A stretch of 24,101 bases of DNA, from positions 1-24,101 of the forward strand of contig JAFRPH010000041.1 in NCBI GenBank assembly GCA_017429205.1. Reading direction: 5' to 3'. This stretch comes from Bacteroidales bacterium. GTDB lineage: Bacteria; Bacteroidota; Bacteroidia; Bacteroidales; UBA932. This document shows positions 7,501-14,770 of the stretch, one piece after another. Position numbers and translations under genes: made by a program. Within the stretch, counting starts at the first letter, position 1, and every line of letters begins with the position of its first letter. A model generated the notes under the pieces. It searched no databases and had not been told where the DNA came from. It saw only the letters and a program-made list of their open reading frames with translations.

Positions 7501-8196
7501 ATGCGAAAAAACGCCATTTGGTGCATTCCGTGCGCCTTTTTTCTGGTCGCGTGCATCCTGAATCTCCTCGGATGCATCCTGGGAACGAACCTGGACGATG
7601 CGGTGAAACCGGCCCTCCTGCCGCTGCTCTCCGCCACGACGCTCGCCTACCTGCTGGGTCGGGACGTGCCCGACTACCGGCCGGTCGGCCTCCTCGTCGC
7701 GGCGCAGCTCTTCGGCTGCGCGGGCGACGTCCTGCTGATGCCGGACGGCTTCTGGCTCTTCGTGGGAGGCATCGTGGCCTTCCTCGTCGGCCATCTTTTC
7801 TATATCACCCTCTTCGGCGGGCAGTCCTGGAAAGGCCTGACGCCGGGACAATGGGCCATTTCCGCCGTCATTATGCTGGCCATCGTGCTGGGCCTGGTGA
7901 AGGCCATCGGCATTTCCGGAGCAATGTTCTGGCCGATGACGGTCTATGGCTGCGTGCTGATGCTGCTGATATTCAGCGCCTTCGCGGGCGTGCTCCGCAT
8001 GCCCCGCGGCCGCCGCGCGACTTGGTGGATCCTCCTCGCGGGCGCCCTCCTTTTCACCTTCTCCGATTCCTGCATCGCGATGAGCACCTTTGGCGTGATG
8101 ACTTTCCCCCTCCGCCACTTCCTTGTAATGATCACCTACCTGGCCGCGCAGTCCTTGCTGGCGGTCGGGGGAGTGCGTCTGATCCTGGGGAGATAG
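7501..8196 (+). CDS. YhhN family integral membrane protein (lysoplasmalogenase-like)
   Basis: A hydrophobic 231-residue protein with about eight predicted membrane segments. It shows the conserved acidic positions of the YhhN/TMEM86 family: GCAGDVLLM (in the third segment), GHLFYITLF, GALLFTFSDS and the TYLAAQSLL stretch near the end. Characterised relatives hydrolyse the vinyl-ether bond of lysoplasmalogens, though many bacterial members are unassigned. I chose ATG 7501 over GTG 7480 because it gives a normal N-terminus (MRKNAIW) and fits the predicted promoter. The gene is divergent from the metal ATPase and convergent with dtd. Its stop codon overlaps the edge of a dispersed palindrome. 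Confidence 0.85.
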   Translation: MRKNAIWCIPCAFFLVACILNLLGCILGTNLDDAVKPALLPLLSATTLAYLLGRDVPDYRPVGLLVAAQLFGCAGDVLLMPDGFWLFVGGIVAFLVGHLFYITLFGGQSWKGLTPGQWAISAVIMLAIVLGLVKAIGISGAMFWPMTVYGCVLMLLIFSAFAGVLRMPRGRRATWWILLAGALLFTFSDSCIAMSTFGVMTFPLRHFLVMITYLAAQSLLAVGGVRLILGR

Positions 8197-8232
8197 ATTC
8201 TCACGTCGGTCTTCGACCTCCTCAGAATGACA
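8195..8232 (-). repeat. Dispersed palindrome, long form, between yhhN-like gene and dtd
   Basis: On the minus strand it runs from TGTCATTCTGAGGAGG to GTGAGAATCT, with ATTCT/AGAAT at the ends and GGTC-GAA-GACC inside. It overlaps the last bases of the YhhN-like gene. Confidence 0.65.
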
Positions 8233-8239
8233 GGGGCAT

Positions 8240-8267
8240 GTCATTCCGAGCGGAGCGAAGGAATCTC
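8240..8267 (+). repeat. Dispersed palindrome between yhhN-like gene and dtd
   Basis: Starts GTCATTCCGAGCGG and ends GGAATCTC, with a 5-bp ATTCC/GGAAT stem. It is inverted relative to the copy at 8195-8232 and reaches into the dtd stop codon. The two fill the whole convergent gap, and no other terminator is seen there. Confidence 0.7.
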
Positions 8268-8718
8268 ATTCCTTGTTTTTCGTGTCGATGCAGATCGTCA
8301 CGGGGCCGTCATTGACCAGGGCGACTTGCATATCGGCGCCGAAGGTGCCGGTGGGGACGGGCTTGCCCAGGGCCGCCGACAGGGCGGCGCAGAAGCGCTC
8401 GTACAGAGGAATCGCCACTTCCGGCCGGGCGGCGCGGATGTAGGAGGGGCGGTTGCCCTTCTTGGTGGAGGCCATCAGGGTGAACTGGCTCACGACGAGG
8501 ACGTCGCCGCCGGCGTCGCGGACGTCGATGTTCATCACGCCGGCCGCGTCGTCGAAGACGCGCAGGCCCACGATCTTCTTCACGAGCCACTCGATGTCCT
8601 CGGCCCCGTCCTCCTCGCAGATGCCCAGGAGCACGAGAAGGCCCTCGCCGATGGCGGCCGTCACCGTGCCGGAGATGGACACGGAGGCGTTCAGGACGCG
8701 TTGGATGACGACTCTCAT
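8266..8718 (-). CDS. dtd: D-aminoacyl-tRNA deacylase
   Basis: A 150-residue protein, standard length for DTD, which removes D-amino acids (and glycine from tRNA-Ala) mischarged on tRNA. The two active-site signatures are present: SQFT (residues 77-80, in VVSQFTLMA) and the Gly-cis-Pro motif NDGPVT (136-141). The N-terminus [15 protein letters not shown] is typical. It is the last gene of a three-gene minus-strand operon. Its ATG overlaps the stop of the Nudix gene (ATGA, 8715-8718), which suggests translational coupling. Its own stop lies within a dispersed palindrome. Confidence 0.96.
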   Translation of the reverse strand: MRVVIQRVLNASVSISGTVTAAIGEGLLVLLGICEEDGAEDIEWLVKKIVGLRVFDDAAGVMNIDVRDAGGDVLVVSQFTLMASTKKGNRPSYIRAARPEVAIPLYERFCAALSAALGKPVPTGTFGADMQVALVNDGPVTICIDTKNKE

Positions 8719-9101
8719 AGGTGTTCGGTCAGTTTCGGCAGCAGGCCGTAGTCGGCCGGGAGCCAGTTGACGGAGAGCAGCTCGTCGGCGGAGAGCCAGC
8801 GCGCAGCTTCATGTTCATTCAGGTGCGGCGCCTCCCCGTCCAGCGCGCACAGGAAGCAGTGCATCGTGAGATGGAACTCGGGATAGTCCCATTCGACCGT
8901 GTCCAGGAGGTCGCCGACGACAAGGCTGCAGGAGAGTTCCTCGGAGATTTCCCGGCGCAGGGCATCCTCCCGGCTTTCGCCGGGCTCCATCTTCCCGCCG
9001 GGGAACTCCCACCAGTCCTTCCAGGGGCCGTAGCCCCGCTGGGTGGCAAAGACGCGGCCCTCCTTGACGATGAGGGCCGCGACGACTTCGATCCGTTTCA
9101 A
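8715..9101 (-). CDS. MutT-like Nudix hydrolase (8-oxo-dGTP diphosphatase type)
   Basis: A 128-residue Nudix protein that probably cleaves oxidised or non-canonical nucleoside triphosphates. The Nudix box spans residues 36-58, with G36, E42, R50, E51, E54 and E55 in place. The usual glycine near the end of the box is serine (EELSCSL). The N-terminus [21 protein letters not shown], the WEFPGGK motif and the C-terminal [15 protein letters not shown] resemble MutT/CTP pyrophosphohydrolase (NudG)-type enzymes, so the precise substrate is open. It starts 4 bp after the nitroreductase stop and overlaps dtd by 4 bp. Confidence 0.9.
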   Translation of the reverse strand: MKRIEVVAALIVKEGRVFATQRGYGPWKDWWEFPGGKMEPGESREDALRREISEELSCSLVVGDLLDTVEWDYPEFHLTMHCFLCALDGEAPHLNEHEAARWLSADELLSVNWLPADYGLLPKLTEHL

Positions 9102-9105
9102 GGGA

Positions 9106-9720
9106 TTACAGTTCGATGACCAGGTCCTCGAGGGGCTTCCGCTGGTCGTGCAGTTCCGTGGGCTTGCCTTCGCCGGCGGCGGGATGGCCGATGGCGAGGA
9201 GCCCGTAAATGCCGTGCTCCCGGGTCTCGGGAAGGACTTCGCGGATCTTGCTCGGGTCGAAATCCCAGATCCACATGTTCGCCAGGCCCACGTCCGTGGC
9301 CGTGAGCATCAGGTGCGTGAGGACGACGGCGGCGTCCGTCTTCGCGGCGTTGATGCCGTCGTACGGGCGCACCCAGGCTTCCTCGTTCCGGCAGCCGACG
9401 ATGAGGACGACCGGCGCGCCGTAGCAGGGATGCACCTGGTGCAGCTTGGCCAGGGCCTCTTCGCTCTTGACGACCCAGATGCGGGCGGGCTGCAGGTTCG
9501 CGGCCGACGGGGCCATCCGTCCGGCGTCCAGGATCATCTGGAGCTTGGACTCGGAGACGGGATGGTGGTTGAAGGCGTGGCAGGAATAGCGGCTTTCCAG
9601 GATCTGCATGAAGGCGTCGGAGCCGTACTTGTATTTCTTGATCTGGTGCTCCATGTCGGAGAACGCGGCGCGACGGGTGATCTTGGAAATGTCGTTGAGT
9701 TTTCGCAGAAGTTTGTTCAT
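9106..9720 (-). CDS. Nitroreductase family protein (FMN-dependent oxidoreductase)
   Basis: A 204-residue FMN reductase-fold protein. It shows ILESRYSCHAF with the FMN-phosphate arginine R44, MAPSAANLQPARIWVV (69-84), a central cysteine/hydrophobic strand VLIVGC, and IYGLLAIGHPA (171-181). These proteins reduce nitro compounds, quinones or flavins with NAD(P)H, and the natural substrate cannot be read from sequence. The first 37 residues are a basic extension ahead of the usual start. An internal ATG at about 9609 (MQILESRYS) would give a typical shorter protein. It is the first gene of the nitroreductase-Nudix-dtd operon, divergent from the bd oxidase operon. Confidence 0.88.
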   Translation of the reverse strand: MNKLLRKLNDISKITRRAAFSDMEHQIKKYKYGSDAFMQILESRYSCHAFNHHPVSESKLQMILDAGRMAPSAANLQPARIWVVKSEEALAKLHQVHPCYGAPVVLIVGCRNEEAWVRPYDGINAAKTDAAVVLTHLMLTATDVGLANMWIWDFDPSKIREVLPETREHGIYGLLAIGHPAAGEGKPTELHDQRKPLEDLVIEL

Positions 9721-9745
9721 CGGGTCACAGTTTTTCGTGTTGGGG

Positions 9746-9753
9746 ACAAGATA
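9746..9753 (-). promoter_or_regulatory. Possible -7 element for the nitroreductase operon
   Basis: TATCTTGT on the minus strand, a one-base departure from TAnnTTTG, 25 bp upstream of the ATG at 9720. It would support the longer nitroreductase start. Confidence 0.35.
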
Positions 9754-9777
9754 ATAAAAAAACGGGAAAAATATTGC

Positions 9778-9785
9778 TATCTTTG
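9778..9785 (+). promoter_or_regulatory. Bacteroidetes-type -7 element for the cytochrome bd operon
   Basis: TATCTTTG, 17 bp before the ATG of the DUF4492 gene, inside an AT-rich divergent intergenic region. No clear -33 TTTG is present. Confidence 0.65.
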
Positions 9786-9802
9786 TAGGAAACGGCGAAA
9801 AG

Positions 9803-10084
9803 ATGGTGGGATGGGCTAAAAAAGTTTGGCTTTTCTACCGGGATGGTTTCCGCAACCAGACCTGGGGCCGCCCGCTCATCTGGCTCGTCGTGCTGAAGTT
9901 CTTCATCCTGTTCGCGATCCTCCGCGTCTTCTTCTTCCGGCCCGCCCTGGCCGGCAAGACCGACGCCGAGAAGAGCGAGACCGTGGGGGAGAACCTCACC
10001 CGCAACCGAGAGAACACTGAAACTTATAACCTGGCTGAGAAACAATGGAAACAGTCCTCTGGTCCCGACTCCAGTTTGCCATGA
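9803..10084 (+). CDS. DUF4492 small membrane protein of the cytochrome bd operon
   Basis: A 93-residue protein with a basic N-terminus (MVGWAKKVWLFYRDGFRNQTWG), one hydrophobic segment (LIWLVVLKFFILFAILRVFFF) and a charged C-terminal tail. This fits the DUF4492 family, which in Bacteroidetes sits directly upstream of cydA; its function is unknown, probably assembly or stability of the oxidase. The family core seems to end near TVGENLTR. The remaining residues, about 68-93, arise partly because the stop lies 40 bp inside cydA. This overlap, and the ATGA at 10081-10084, suggest coupled translation with cydA. Confidence 0.8.
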   Translation: MVGWAKKVWLFYRDGFRNQTWGRPLIWLVVLKFFILFAILRVFFFRPALAGKTDAEKSETVGENLTRNRENTETYNLAEKQWKQSSGPDSSLP

Positions 10085-11532
10085 CTGCCGCCTACCACTG
10101 GCTCTTCGTCCCCCTGACGTTGGGCCTGGCGTTCGTGATGGCCATTATGGAGACCCTGTACGTTGTCAAGAAAGACAACTTCTGGCGCAAGACCGCCCAG
10201 TTCTGGATGAAGGTCTTCGCCATCAATTTCGCCGTGGGCATCGCCACCGGCATCATCCTCGAATTCGAGTTCGGCACGAACTGGAGCAACTATTCCTGGT
10301 TCGTGGGTGACATGTTCGGCGCCCCGCTCGCCATCGAGGGCATCCTGGCCTTCTTTATGGAGGCGACCTTCTTCGCCGTGATGTTCTTCGGCTGGGACAA
10401 GGTCTCCAAGCGGTTCCACCTGGCGTCGACCTGGCTCACCGGCATCGGCGCCACCATTTCCGCCTACTGGATCCTCGTCGCCAACGGCTGGATGCAGAAC
10501 CCCGTGGGCACGACCTTCAATCCGGACACCGTCCGCAGCGAGATGGCGTCGGCCCAGGCCTTCTGGGAGGTCGTGACGAACCCCGTAGCCGTGTCCAAGT
10601 TCTTCCACAGCATCTCCAGCGGCTGGGTCACCGGCGGCGTTTTCGTCGTCGCGGTGAGCGGCTGGTACCTGCTGAAGGGTCGCGAGAAGGAGTTCGCCCG
10701 GAAGAGCATGCTCATCGGCGCCATCGTGGGCCTCGTCGGCACCGGCACCGTGATGCTGTCCGGCGATTCCTCCGGCGTCCACGCGGCCAAGTACCAGCCG
10801 ATGAAGCTGGCGGCGGCCGAGGGCCTCGAGAACGGCGGCCCGCGCGCGCCCTTCTCCATCGTCCCGGGCGTCGAAATCCCGGGGATGCTGTCCATCCTCG
10901 CCACCCACGACCTCGATGGCGTGGTCCCCGGCATCAACGACATCCTGAACGGCTACACGGACAATGAAGGGAACGTCATCCCCTCCGTCGAGGAGAAGAT
11001 GGAAAGCGGCCGCAAGGCGCTGGACGCCCTGGCCGCGTACCGGAAGTTCAAGGACAGCGATCCGGAAGCCGCCGAAGCGGCCCTGGCCGTCCTGGACTCC
11101 AATGTCCAGTACATGGGCTACGGCCACCTGGCGAGTCCCGAGGACGTGATTCCGCCCGTTCCCGTCGTGTTCTGGGCCTTCCGCCTGATGATCGGCCTCG
11201 GAATGCTGATGGGCCTGCTGCTGGTCCTGGCGCTCATTTTCGCCTGGCGGGACACGCTGGAGAACAAGAACTGGTTCTTCTGGGCGGGCCTGGTCTGCAT
11301 CCCGCTCGTGTTCATCTGCGGGCAGTGCGGCTGGATCGTCGCCGAGGTGGGCCGCCAGCCCTGGACCATCCAGGGCCTGCTGCCCGTGAACGTCGCCATC
11401 TCCAGCCTCAGCGCCGGCGCTGTGAAGACGACCTTCTTCCTGTTCCTCGCCATCTTCGCCCTTTTCCTGGCCATCGAGATCCGCATCATGCTGCGCGCCA
11501 TCCGGAAAGGACCACAAATCAAGGAGGGTTAG
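10045..11532 (+). CDS. cydA: Cytochrome bd ubiquinol oxidase subunit I
   Basis: A 495-residue, multi-spanning inner-membrane protein that oxidises quinol and, with CydB, reduces oxygen with high affinity. Heme ligands by family comparison: H18 (heme b595), H188 in KFFHSISSGW and M382 in FRLMIG (heme b558), with E98 and E106 as the acidic pair and R380 nearby. The quinol-binding Q-loop lies between residues about 240 and 370, including HAAKYQPMKLAAAEG and YMGYGHL, and is of the longer type. GRQPW (436-440) is the family signature. I prefer the start at 10045 because WSRLQFAMTAAYHWLF aligns with the conserved N-terminus. The alternative ATG at 10081 would remove that segment. Confidence 0.96.
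   Translation: METVLWSRLQFAMTAAYHWLFVPLTLGLAFVMAIMETLYVVKKDNFWRKTAQFWMKVFAINFAVGIATGIILEFEFGTNWSNYSWFVGDMFGAPLAIEGILAFFMEATFFAVMFFGWDKVSKRFHLASTWLTGIGATISAYWILVANGWMQNPVGTTFNPDTVRSEMASAQAFWEVVTNPVAVSKFFHSISSGWVTGGVFVVAVSGWYLLKGREKEFARKSMLIGAIVGLVGTGTVMLSGDSSGVHAAKYQPMKLAAAEGLENGGPRAPFSIVPGVEIPGMLSILATHDLDGVVPGINDILNGYTDNEGNVIPSVEEKMESGRKALDALAAYRKFKDSDPEAAEAALAVLDSNVQYMGYGHLASPEDVIPPVPVVFWAFRLMIGLGMLMGLLLVLALIFAWRDTLENKNWFFWAGLVCIPLVFICGQCGWIVAEVGRQPWTIQGLLPVNVAISSLSAGAVKTTFFLFLAIFALFLAIEIRIMLRAIRKGPQIKEG
11521..11527 (+). promoter_or_regulatory. Strong Shine-Dalgarno sequence for cydB
   Basis: AAGGAGG, 8 bp before the cydB ATG, within the last codons of cydA. Good Shine-Dalgarno matches are uncommon in Bacteroidetes, and the other starts in this window lack one of this quality. 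Confidence 0.6.
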
Positions 11533-11535
11533 ACC

Positions 11536-12675
11536 ATGACCTATACGTTGCTGCAAAACTACTGGTGGATCCTCGTCGCCCTGCTGGGCGGTATCCTCGT
11601 GGCCCTGATGTTCGTCCAGGGCGCCAACATCCACCTCGTGAACCGCAAGCTGGACGATGCCCAGAAACGGATGATTCTGAATGCGACAGGCCGCAAGTGG
11701 GAACTCACTTTCACCACCCTCGTGACCTTCGGCGGGGCGTTCTTCGCCTCCTTTCCCCTGTTCTACAGCACCAGCTTCGGCGGCGCCTACTGGGTATGGA
11801 TGCTGCTCCTGGTGACCTTCGTCTTCCAGGCGGTTTCCTACGAGTTCTACGCCAAGAAAGGCAACCTGCTGGGTGTGAAGGCCTTCCGCGGCGCCTTGAT
11901 GGCGAACGGCGTCCTGGCTCCGTTCCTGGTGGGCACGGCCGTGGGCACCTTCTTCACGGGCTCCGGCTTCACCGTGGACAAGACCGCCATCGCGGACCCG
12001 TCCGCCCCCATCATCAGCACCTGGGACAGCGCCTGGCACGGCCTGGAGGCCTTGGCGCAACCCCACGCGGTGATCCTGGGCCTGACCCTGGTCGCCCTGG
12101 CCTACCTGTTGGGCGCCCTGTACCTGCTGAGCCGCGTCGACGACCCCGGTGTCCGGAAGGAAATGTACGAGGCCATCCACCGCGTCTTCTTCCCGTTCGT
12201 GGCCCTGCTCGTGGCCTGGGTGGTCCTCCTGCTCTTCCGCAAGGGCTACGCGGTGGAAGTCGACGGCACCGTCGCCCTGGAGCGCGGCAAATACTTCGCG
12301 AACCTGCTGGCGATGCCCGCCGTGCTGGGGATGTTCGTCGTGGGCGTGGTCCTGGTCCTCATCGGCCTCATCCGCGGCGGTTTCTCCCACGAGCTGGACG
12401 GCTTCTGGTACGCCGCCCCGGGCACCGTCCTCGTGGTGATGGCCGTCTTCTTCGTGGCCGGCTTCAACGACACGGCCTACTACCCGTCCTATTCGGACCT
12501 CCAGAGCTCCCTGACCATCCGGAACAGCTCCTCCAGCTTTTTCACCCTGCAGGTGATGTCCTATGTGTCGCTTCTCATCCCGTTCGTCGTGGCCTACATC
12601 GCCGTCGCCTGGCGGGCGATGGACAGGCACAAGATCACGAAGGACGAGCTGGAGCAGACGAAGCACAAGTATTAG
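11536..12675 (+). CDS. cydB: Cytochrome bd ubiquinol oxidase subunit II
   Basis: A 379-residue membrane protein with about eight or nine membrane segments, the partner of CydA in the bd oxidase. Family features include the N-terminal NYWWILVALLGGILVALMFVQGAN, with an aromatic-rich first helix, and the late stretch FNDTAYYPSYSDLQSSLTIRNSSSS before the last helix. It starts 3 bp after the cydA stop. No cydX-like small subunit follows. The hairpin downstream has its U-run only on the minus strand, so a dedicated terminator for this operon is not evident. Confidence 0.95.
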   Translation: MTYTLLQNYWWILVALLGGILVALMFVQGANIHLVNRKLDDAQKRMILNATGRKWELTFTTLVTFGGAFFASFPLFYSTSFGGAYWVWMLLLVTFVFQAVSYEFYAKKGNLLGVKAFRGALMANGVLAPFLVGTAVGTFFTGSGFTVDKTAIADPSAPIISTWDSAWHGLEALAQPHAVILGLTLVALAYLLGALYLLSRVDDPGVRKEMYEAIHRVFFPFVALLVAWVVLLLFRKGYAVEVDGTVALERGKYFANLLAMPAVLGMFVVGVVLVLIGLIRGGFSHELDGFWYAAPGTVLVVMAVFFVAGFNDTAYYPSYSDLQSSLTIRNSSSSFFTLQVMSYVSLLIPFVVAYIAVAWRAMDRHKITKDELEQTKHKY

Positions 12676-12693
12676 TCCCCGCGACATACGCAT

Positions 12694-12723
12694 AAAAAAC
12701 GGGCGGCCCCGAGGGGTCGCCCG
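12694..12723 (-). terminator. Intrinsic terminator of the susCD operon
   Basis: An 11-bp stem (12700-12710 with 12713-12723, one G-T pair, inner pairs forming the loop) is followed on the minus strand by six T. It lies 25 bp after the susD stop. The same hairpin could weakly affect readthrough from cydB. Confidence 0.85.
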
Positions 12724-12747
12724 AATTCGTAGTCGGGGAAGAGGTCT

Positions 12748-14757
12748 TTACTTGATCGCCCACCACAGCGGGGTGATGGTATTCTCGTTGGTCATGCCCA
12801 TCAGGGAGAGCGCGTTCTTGTACTGCTCCGGGCTGGCGTTCTTGAAGGAGTTCGGGTAGTTCATGCGCTGGGCATAGCAACCCGGCTTCTGGCCAGTCAG
12901 ATAGGCGGTCTTGGCGCCTTCCATCAGATACGGGAAGTCCGTGGTGGTCACGGGCAGCTCCCAGAACGGCAGGCCCGTACGACGGTGGTCGCACCAGTTC
13001 TCCTGGGGCAGCCAAGGCGTATTGGCGATGAACTTCTGGGTGATGATCTTCGTGAGCTGGTCGTTGAGCTTCTTGCCCTTGTACAGGATCTTGTTCGCAT
13101 CCGGGTACTTGTACTCGGTCGTCTTCATGTCACCGGAGACCGGATCCTTGTAGTAGATCGAGTAGTTGGTCGGTTCGGCCGTGTGGGTGAACTTCACGGA
13201 GGTGCCCACGCGATTGTAGTCCTCGGAGTTGATGTAGGCCTCGTAGTTGGCCTCCACGTTCAGGTACTCGAAGCTGGCCTTGATGCCGGCCTCATAGGCG
13301 GCCTGGGCACCCATACCGGCGTTCCAGCCGCGGACGGCGGCCTCGGCGAGGAGGAAGTAGGTCTCCCAAGGGCCGAAGAACACGCGGAACTCCTTGCTGT
13401 TGCGATAGCGCTCGGCGAGGGCCGGGTAGGTCTTGCCGTAGTTGCCGCCGCTGGCGTCGACCAGGCCGTTGCCCTTGGCCTTGTCGTCGCGGCCGTAGCC
13501 GGCGATCAAGCCGTTCCAAGCGAAGGAGGTGTTGATCTGAAGCGAGTTGTTGGCCTTGTCCAGGGCGACATTCAGCGGCGCCGTGGAGTTCGGGAAGCTG
13601 GCGTAACCGGTCTCGATGCGGTTGCTGTAGTCGCTAGGCAGGGTGAAATACACCAGGGCGCGGGGATCCAGCTTGGACGGGATGCCGTCGAAGAAGTAAC
13701 CCCAGGTCGGGCTGTCGGTGTTGGACTCGTACAGGTTGTTGCCGTCCTTGTCCACCATGTGGACGCCCAGGTACGCGGACGCGTCCTTGATGTACGCGCC
13801 ATACATTTCGGAAACCGTCTCCGGCTTCAGGGGAGCGTTCTTGTAGAAGCGCTTGCCCGGGTCCTTGAGGATGTCCTCGGCCTTCGCGCCGCCCAGGTTG
13901 GTGGTGAGGTTGGCGAAGGTGTGGGAGGCTTCCTGCCAGTCCCAGGTGCGGCTCATCACGCCGGCCAGGTCGTTCCAGGCGTTGCGCTCCTCGATGCGGA
14001 AGATGCCCTCCTTGGTCCGGATGCCCGGGCCGGCGGCGACGGCGGCCTCGAAGTTGGCCTTGGCCTTGGCGGCGTCCACCTCGGACAGGCGCATCGCGCA
14101 GCGCATCCACATCGAGATGCCGAAGTTCTTCCACTTGGTGGCGTCCAGCTGGAAGGCGGCGTCGGCGTCCTTCTCGGTGGAGGACTCGCCGGAGTAGGCC
14201 GTATTGATGGCGGGAACCGCCTCGCTGAGCTCCTTGAGCATGAAGTCGTAGCATTCCTCGACGCTCTTGTATTCGGGCGTGTTGGCCTCGAAGTCGAAGG
14301 TGAAGGAGCCGAAGGAGTCGACGAACTCGGTCATCAGATAGACTCTCCAGATGCGGGAGAACTGTTTCACGTTGGCGAACAGGCCGGCCTCGTGCTCACC
14401 GAGGTTGCCCCCTTCGAGAGCGGCGTCGGCGATCTTGATCGCAAGGTTGGCGGAGTTCACGCAGTTGCGGGTGAGGTTGTACAGGCAGCCGGCCCACTCG
14501 TCGTTGGATCCGCCCACGGAACGGCCGCTGTTCTCACCGTCCTGGCGGGCGATGTCGGCCCAGTAGAGGACGAAGACACGCTCGGCGTCGTTCGGGTTCT
14601 GCTGGTCGCTCATGATGGCCTTGTTCAAGGCCCAGTAGGGCATCAGGTCCTCTGCGTTGGCGGCTTTCGGGTTCTTGTTGATCTCCTCGAAATCGCTGCA
14701 GGAGGCGAAGAGGGCGACGACGCCCGCGGTCAAAGCAAGTATTTTGTTCAATTTCAT
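12748..14757 (-). CDS. SusD/RagB-family nutrient-binding outer-membrane lipoprotein
   Basis: A 669-residue surface lipoprotein that acts as the lid of the SusC transporter and captures glycans or peptides. The signal peptide ends in a lipobox-like FASC with C20 as the lipidated cysteine. DFEEINKNPKAANAEDLMPYWALNKAIM is typical of the SusD-like_2 type, and the late motif ETYFLLAEAAVRGW matches the TPR-like core. The true start is ATG 14757 (MKLNKIL...). A longer reading from 14805 would overlap susC and place the signal peptide internally. It is longer than the roughly 500-550 residues of many SusD proteins. It follows susC by 13 bp in one operon. Confidence 0.93.
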   Translation of the reverse strand: MKLNKILALTAGVVALFASCSDFEEINKNPKAANAEDLMPYWALNKAIMSDQQNPNDAERVFVLYWADIARQDGENSGRSVGGSNDEWAGCLYNLTRNCVNSANLAIKIADAALEGGNLGEHEAGLFANVKQFSRIWRVYLMTEFVDSFGSFTFDFEANTPEYKSVEECYDFMLKELSEAVPAINTAYSGESSTEKDADAAFQLDATKWKNFGISMWMRCAMRLSEVDAAKAKANFEAAVAAGPGIRTKEGIFRIEERNAWNDLAGVMSRTWDWQEASHTFANLTTNLGGAKAEDILKDPGKRFYKNAPLKPETVSEMYGAYIKDASAYLGVHMVDKDGNNLYESNTDSPTWGYFFDGIPSKLDPRALVYFTLPSDYSNRIETGYASFPNSTAPLNVALDKANNSLQINTSFAWNGLIAGYGRDDKAKGNGLVDASGGNYGKTYPALAERYRNSKEFRVFFGPWETYFLLAEAAVRGWNAGMGAQAAYEAGIKASFEYLNVEANYEAYINSEDYNRVGTSVKFTHTAEPTNYSIYYKDPVSGDMKTTEYKYPDANKILYKGKKLNDQLTKIITQKFIANTPWLPQENWCDHRRTGLPFWELPVTTTDFPYLMEGAKTAYLTGQKPGCYAQRMNYPNSFKNASPEQYKNALSLMGMTNENTITPLWWAIK

Positions 14758-14770
14758 GGTAGTGCAGAGA

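Noticed and set aside
10024..12693. 889-residue minus-strand open frame opposite cydAB
   Set aside because: It is antisense to two well-supported genes and has D/G/H/Q-rich, domain-free sequence, typical of a shadow frame.
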